From Streptococcus oralis (GTDB taxonomy: Bacteria > Bacillota > Bacilli > Lactobacillales > Streptococcaceae): a DNA stretch of 64,000 nucleotides. Every line of letters starts with the position of its first letter. Position 1 is the stretch's first letter. A program made the position numbers and the translations under genes. Positions 60,551-64,000 of the stretch are shown here, piece by piece. A model generated the notes under the pieces. The model did not search any database. It worked only from the letters and a program-made list of their open reading frames with translations, and had not been told where the DNA came from. Location of the stretch: contig NZ_CP066059.1 in assembly GCF_016127915.1 (NCBI RefSeq), forward strand, positions 558,001-622,000, given 5' to 3'.

Positions 60551-61402
60551 TTAAAACCAATCTTTCTTGTCTCTTTCCATCCAGAGTTCAACATCCTGGT
60601 CATAACCTTCTTGTTCACTAATCTGACCTAACAATTCGTGATTATGAGTATGGTGAATCCCATTTACCAAACTTTCATAGTAGACCTGAAAATAGGGGAG
60701 CTTCAAATCCTTAGCCAACTGCAATTCAGCTTCTACATCATAATCCACACAACGAAAATCAACATCAGACAAACCTGCCTCATCAAACTCTAAGATCATA
60801 TACTGGGCCCGCAGGTCCTTACGCAACTTCGCATCTAGAAAGAAGGGTTGTCCAATGGATCCTGGATTAAGAATCAACTGTCCATCACTTCCGTAACGAA
60901 GCAACTGTTGATGAATATGACCATATACTGCGATGGAGGCATGTGGTTCCGTCACCAATCTATCAAAATCTTCTTGCTTTCCCGTATGAATCAACTCTCT
61001 ACCCCAGTTTTTATCAGGGAGATGGTGAGTGATTCCTACCATCAAATCACCAAACTGACGATGAACTTGCATGGGTTGATTATTGAGGTCTTCGATTTCT
61101 TCAGGGCTGACCTCCTCTAAGATGTACTGACTTAGGCGCAGGAGATAACGATGACTTGCTTTTGTAGGATCTAACTTGCGATGCAGGCCTCGCCAGAGAC
61201 TATTCTCCCAATTTCCCAGAACTCTTACTGTAATAGGCAAGCTAGCTAAGAGGTCCAATATCCTTCTACGCCCTGTTCCTGGCATGAGAATATCTCCCAA
61301 AAGCCAGTACTCGTCTACCTCTGCCGCTCTTGCATCAGCCAGAACAGCTTCCAAAGCTGTCGTATTTCCATGTATGTCTGAAAGAACTGCTATTTTGGTC
61401 AT
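60551..61402 (-). CDS. Metallophosphoesterase family protein (copy B)
   Basis: 283 residues, paralogue of the protein at 43680-44528: IAVLSDIHGNTTALEAVLAD, GDILMPGTGRRRIL, VLGNWENS and AVYGHIHQQLLRYGSDGQ match it closely, with the same long C-terminal domain ending KDWF. Metal ligands Asp, His, Asn and His are all intact, so it is likely active on a phosphodiester or phosphomonoester; substrate unknown. Monocistronic, divergent from the small membrane protein at 61598. Confidence 0.9.
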   Translation of the reverse strand: MTKIAVLSDIHGNTTALEAVLADARAAEVDEYWLLGDILMPGTGRRRILDLLASLPITVRVLGNWENSLWRGLHRKLDPTKASHRYLLRLSQYILEEVSPEEIEDLNNQPMQVHRQFGDLMVGITHHLPDKNWGRELIHTGKQEDFDRLVTEPHASIAVYGHIHQQLLRYGSDGQLILNPGSIGQPFFLDAKLRKDLRAQYMILEFDEAGLSDVDFRCVDYDVEAELQLAKDLKLPYFQVYYESLVNGIHHTHNHELLGQISEQEGYDQDVELWMERDKKDWF

Positions 61403-61488
61403 TCTTTCTCCTTACTCTCTTACTTCTTTTGTTAGTATTATAACAGAAAACACTCGAAAAGATTACTATCACTAATCACTGGATTAAA

Positions 61489-61517
61489 TTGTAAGAGCCT
61501 CCAAATCGTGCTATAAT
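61489..61517 (+). promoter_or_regulatory. Promoter of the 124-residue membrane-protein gene
   Basis: TTGTAA (61489-61494), 17 bp, TATAAT (61512-61517), about 80 bp before the ATG, with TTGGAGG as ribosome site. Confidence 0.7.
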
Positions 61518-61597
61518 ATAAGTAGAAATTCCCCCTTCATTTAGGATTATGTAGTCTACAATATCTCTCATTTTTTGCAGATTGGAGGACTATTGCC

Positions 61598-61972
61598 ATG
61601 CGGAATTATCTTAAGTATATCCCACACTACCTTGTCATTTTCTTTTTTTACTGGCCACTCTATGAACTCCTCTCTCTACTCATCTCTGACCCATATACAC
61701 TGAAGGGACTGTACATTTACAACATCATCCTCTTTTCACCTCTGGTAACCTTTATCGTATCACTACTTTATAGCTATCGATTTCATTTCTCACTTTGGTG
61801 GCTACTCGGTATTGGTCTGCTCTATTGCTTTACCATCATCACCTTTGGTGAGTTCATTCTTCTTTATCTCGTAGCCTATGAAAGCTTTGCCCTACTTGGC
61901 TTGGCTTCTGGTGTGGGGATCAAGCATGTCTTCCAGCGAGAGAAAAATAAAAAAATTATACAAAAACCTTGA
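61598..61972 (+). CDS. Small unknown membrane protein
   Basis: 124 residues, four predicted helices (IPHYLVIFFFYWPLYELLSL, IYNIILFSPLVTFIVSLLYS, LWWLLGIGLLYCFTIITFGE, LLYLVAYESFALLGLASGVG). No family recognised. TTGGAGG ribosome site, own promoter; its stop codon overlaps the -35 box of the following T-box transcript. Confidence 0.75.
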   Translation: MRNYLKYIPHYLVIFFFYWPLYELLSLLISDPYTLKGLYIYNIILFSPLVTFIVSLLYSYRFHFSLWWLLGIGLLYCFTIITFGEFILLYLVAYESFALLGLASGVGIKHVFQREKNKKIIQKP

Positions 61973-61996
61973 AAATTCTCGCAATCATGCTATAAT
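61969..61996 (+). promoter_or_regulatory. Promoter of the Thr T-box transcript
   Basis: TTGAAA (61969-61974), 16 bp, TATAAT (61991-61996). Predicted start about 62003. Confidence 0.75.
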
Positions 61997-62002
61997 AATG
62001 CA

Positions 62003-62209
62003 TAGAGACAAGTCACTTAGTCCCTTTCTACTAGAGAGTGCGTGGTTGCTGGAAACGCATAGAGAGCCTAAACTGATACTACTCAACTGACTTTTATGAA
62101 AACATAAAACGGTGGCTACGTTAAAGCCAATCAGAGGTGTCCCTCTTTTTTGAGGAACATAAATGAAGGTGGAACCACGTTGCGACGTCCTTTTAGGATG
62201 TCGTTTTTT
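62003..62209 (+). promoter_or_regulatory. T-box riboswitch leader (threonine)
   Basis: Classical T-box leader ahead of thrS: the conserved AAGGTGGAACCACG (62166-62179), stem I sequences, and a terminator GCGACGTCC/GGATGTCGT followed by TTTTTT (62182-62209). The specifier region contains two adjacent ACT triplets (62078-62083), a threonine codon, so uncharged tRNA-Thr would be the signal. It controls the small membrane gene at 62276 and then thrS. Confidence 0.92.
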
Positions 62210-62275
62210 GTTTGGAGAGTAGAGATATTGCCAGGTTAAATGAAACATAGCTAAGAAAAGAAGATGGAGGTTGAT

Positions 62276-62668
62276 ATGAATAAATCATTGTCTTGGGTGA
62301 TTCCCTGTGCCTTCCTTATCGTCTATGTATGGCTAATGAAAACTCTCAGTCTATGGGGGTTAGAGTACATTGTTGTCTTTTCATTTTTTGCATTTGTTCC
62401 TCTTTTGCCATTTCTTGCTCCTTTTCTTGGTATCTTAATGTTTTTTAAGAAAAAGAAACTTATCCTAACGGGATATTTTCTAAGCCTAACTGCTGGTATT
62501 TATTTGGTTAATGCTATAAGAAACTATCCGCTAAGGATCTACATGAGAGGCGAGATGACTGATGAACAATATCTGTCTCTAATCCTTTCCTTAGTATGCT
62601 ATCTATTCATTTCTACAGCTTTCTTTGTCTTTAGAATAAGAAAGTTAAACTATCATTTGTTTAGATAA
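62276..62668 (+). CDS. Small unknown membrane protein between T-box and thrS
   Basis: 130 residues from MNKSLSWVIPCAFLIVYVWL; GATGGAGG lies 6 bases upstream. Three or four hydrophobic segments; LVCYLFISTAFFVFRIRKL near the C-terminus. Family not recognised. No obvious promoter separates it from the T-box leader, so it is probably under threonine control with thrS; 86 bp separates it from thrS. Confidence 0.7.
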   Translation: MNKSLSWVIPCAFLIVYVWLMKTLSLWGLEYIVVFSFFAFVPLLPFLAPFLGILMFFKKKKLILTGYFLSLTAGIYLVNAIRNYPLRIYMRGEMTDEQYLSLILSLVCYLFISTAFFVFRIRKLNYHLFR

Positions 62669-62754
62669 TCAATCGTTATGATTCTTTGTAAATAACGAAT
62701 TCTCTATTTCTTCAACCACAGCTTTTAAATATGATAATTTTTAAGGAGAAAACC

Positions 62755-64000
62755 ATGATTAAGATTACTTTCCCAGATGGCGCTGTTCGTGAATTCGAAT
62801 CTGGCGTTACTACTTTTGAAATTGCCCAATCTATCAGCAATTCCCTAGCTAAAAAAGCCTTGGCTGGTAAATTCAACGGCAAACTCATTGACACGACTCG
62901 TGCTATCACTGAAGATGGAAGCATCGAAATCGTGACACCTGATCACGAAGACGCCCTTCCAATCTTGCGTCACTCAGCGGCTCACTTGTTTGCCCAAGCA
63001 GCTCGTCGCCTCTTCCCAGATATTCACTTGGGTGTTGGTCCAGCTATTGAAGATGGCTTCTACTACGATACAGACAATACTGCTGGTCAAATCTCTAACG
63101 AAGACCTGCCTCGTATCGAAGAAGAAATGCAAAAGATCGTCAAAGAAAACTTCCCTTCTATTCGTGAGGAAGTATCGAAAGATGAAGCGCGTGAAATCTT
63201 CAAAAACGACCCTTACAAGTTGGAATTGATTGAAGAACACTCTGAAGACGAGGGTGGTTTGACTATCTACCGTCAGGGCGAATACGTGGACCTCTGCCGT
63301 GGACCTCACGTTCCGTCAACAGGCCGTATCCAAATCTTCCACCTTCTCCATGTAGCAGGTGCTTACTGGCGTGGAAATAGCGACAATGCGATGATGCAAC
63401 GGATCTACGGTACAGCTTGGTTTGACAAAAAAGACTTGAAGAACTTCCTTCAAATGCGTGAAGAAGCCAAAGAACGTGACCACCGTAAACTTGGTAAAGA
63501 GCTTGATCTCTTCATGATTTCACAAGAAGTCGGACAAGGTTTACCATTCTGGTTACCAAACGGAGCCACTATCCGTCGTGAATTGGAGCGCTACATTGTT
63601 GACAAGGAAATCGCTGCAGGCTACCAACATGTTTACACTCCACCAATTGCCTCAGTGGAACTCTATAAAACTTCTGGTCACTGGGATCACTACCGTGAAG
63701 ATATGTTCCCAACTATGGACATGGGAGACGGTGAAGAGTTTGTCCTCCGCCCAATGAACTGTCCTCACCATATCGAAGTTTATAAACACCATGTACACTC
63801 ATACCGTGAATTACCAATCCGTATCGCTGAGATTGGCATGATGCACCGATATGAAAAATCTGGCGCCCTTACAGGCCTTCAACGTGTACGTGAAATGTCC
63901 CTAAATGATGGTCATACTTTTGTAGCTCCAGAACAAATTGAGGAAGAATTCAAGAAAATTCTTCAATTGATTATCGACGTGTATGAAGACTTTAATTTGA
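62755..64000 (+). CDS. thrS: Threonyl-tRNA synthetase (C-terminus off the right edge)
   Basis: Charges tRNA-Thr and edits mischarged Ser. About 415 residues are in the window: TGS domain ([20 protein letters not shown]), the editing domain with [16 protein letters not shown] and [13 protein letters not shown] (Zn site region), then the class II catalytic start with [19 protein letters not shown] precedes the ATG. It follows a T-box riboswitch and a small membrane gene. Confidence 0.97.
   Translation, partial: MIKITFPDGAVREFESGVTTFEIAQSISNSLAKKALAGKFNGKLIDTTRAITEDGSIEIVTPDHEDALPILRHSAAHLFAQAARRLFPDIHLGVGPAIEDGFYYDTDNTAGQISNEDLPRIEEEMQKIVKENFPSIREEVSKDEAREIFKNDPYKLELIEEHSEDEGGLTIYRQGEYVDLCRGPHVPSTGRIQIFHLLHVAGAYWRGNSDNAMMQRIYGTAWFDKKDLKNFLQMREEAKERDHRKLGKELDLFMISQEVGQGLPFWLPNGATIRRELERYIVDKEIAAGYQHVYTPPIASVELYKTSGHWDHYREDMFPTMDMGDGEEFVLRPMNCPHHIEVYKHHVHSYRELPIRIAEIGMMHRYEKSGALTGLQRVREMSLNDGHTFVAPEQIEEEFKKILQLIIDVYEDFNL

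Noticed and set aside
1..64000. CRISPR array, prophage, integron, rRNA operon or replication origin
   Set aside because: No regularly spaced repeats, cas genes, capsid or lysis genes, ribosomal RNA or DnaA-box cluster were seen.

Overview
The window is chromosomal DNA of a low-GC Gram-positive coccus of the genus Streptococcus, almost certainly the mitis group (S. mitis / S. oralis / S. pneumoniae relatives). Four things point there: the vex1-vex2-vex3-vncR-vncS-fba cluster, murT-gatD, a BOX-type intergenic repeat, and the protein sequences as I remember them from pneumococcus. No plasmid, phage or CRISPR locus is visible. Both edges cut genes: an ABC-2 permease at the left and thrS at the right.

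Left part (1-13.4 kb). An ABC-2 exporter operon has a CcpA cre site lying over its -35 box. Next is a roughly 4 kb AT-rich accessory segment (about 2020-5980) whose two borders carry copies of the 3' end of the aldolase gene fba. It holds an unknown HEPN/DUF4145-like protein, a divergent HxlR regulator / quinone-oxidoreductase-like pair, a broken lipoprotein gene and a decayed IS630-family element. Then follow fba, the two-component system vncRS, the Vex ABC transporter (with a BOX element between vex1 and vex2) and a CPBP membrane protease.

Middle (13.6-33.6 kb). tRNA-Leu(AAG), pncA, codY with its own promoter and CodY box, and the DEAD-box helicase gene cshA. A strong plus-strand promoter between codY and cshA runs into the shared terminator and predicts a small RNA of about 115 nt. 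Next are a flavin disulfide reductase, a variable spot with a stand-alone nucleotidyltransferase, murT-gatD (peptidoglycan amidation), pepQ, a vitamin-salvage pair (ECF S component plus kinase), truA, an MFS carrier, dps, tpiA, a DnaD-like gene, metA, apt and rplK-rplA with ribosomal protein L1 target sites.

Right part (33.6-64 kb). Mostly housekeeping and amino-acid/peptide metabolism: ldcB, a HIT protein, pepA, two tandem YehR-type lipoproteins, brnQ, rhodanese, a uracil-DNA-glycosylase relative, pepV, a nitroreductase, an unknown 543-residue membrane protein, a metallophosphoesterase, uvrC, a membrane-anchored matrixin protease, estA, rnjB, a LysM-CHAP wall protein, recJ, a polar amino acid ABC importer, a DUF4037-type nucleotidyltransferase, a YdcF protein, an Rrf2 regulator, a second metallophosphoesterase, and a Thr T-box leader ahead of a small membrane-protein gene and thrS.

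The genes are mostly compact operons closed by clear intrinsic terminators. The best candidates for something undescribed are the duplicated-fba-end island with its HEPN-like gene, the predicted small RNA beside codY, and the extra membrane-protein gene between the T-box leader and thrS. All functional calls come from reading motifs and from memory of the families; no database search was run.
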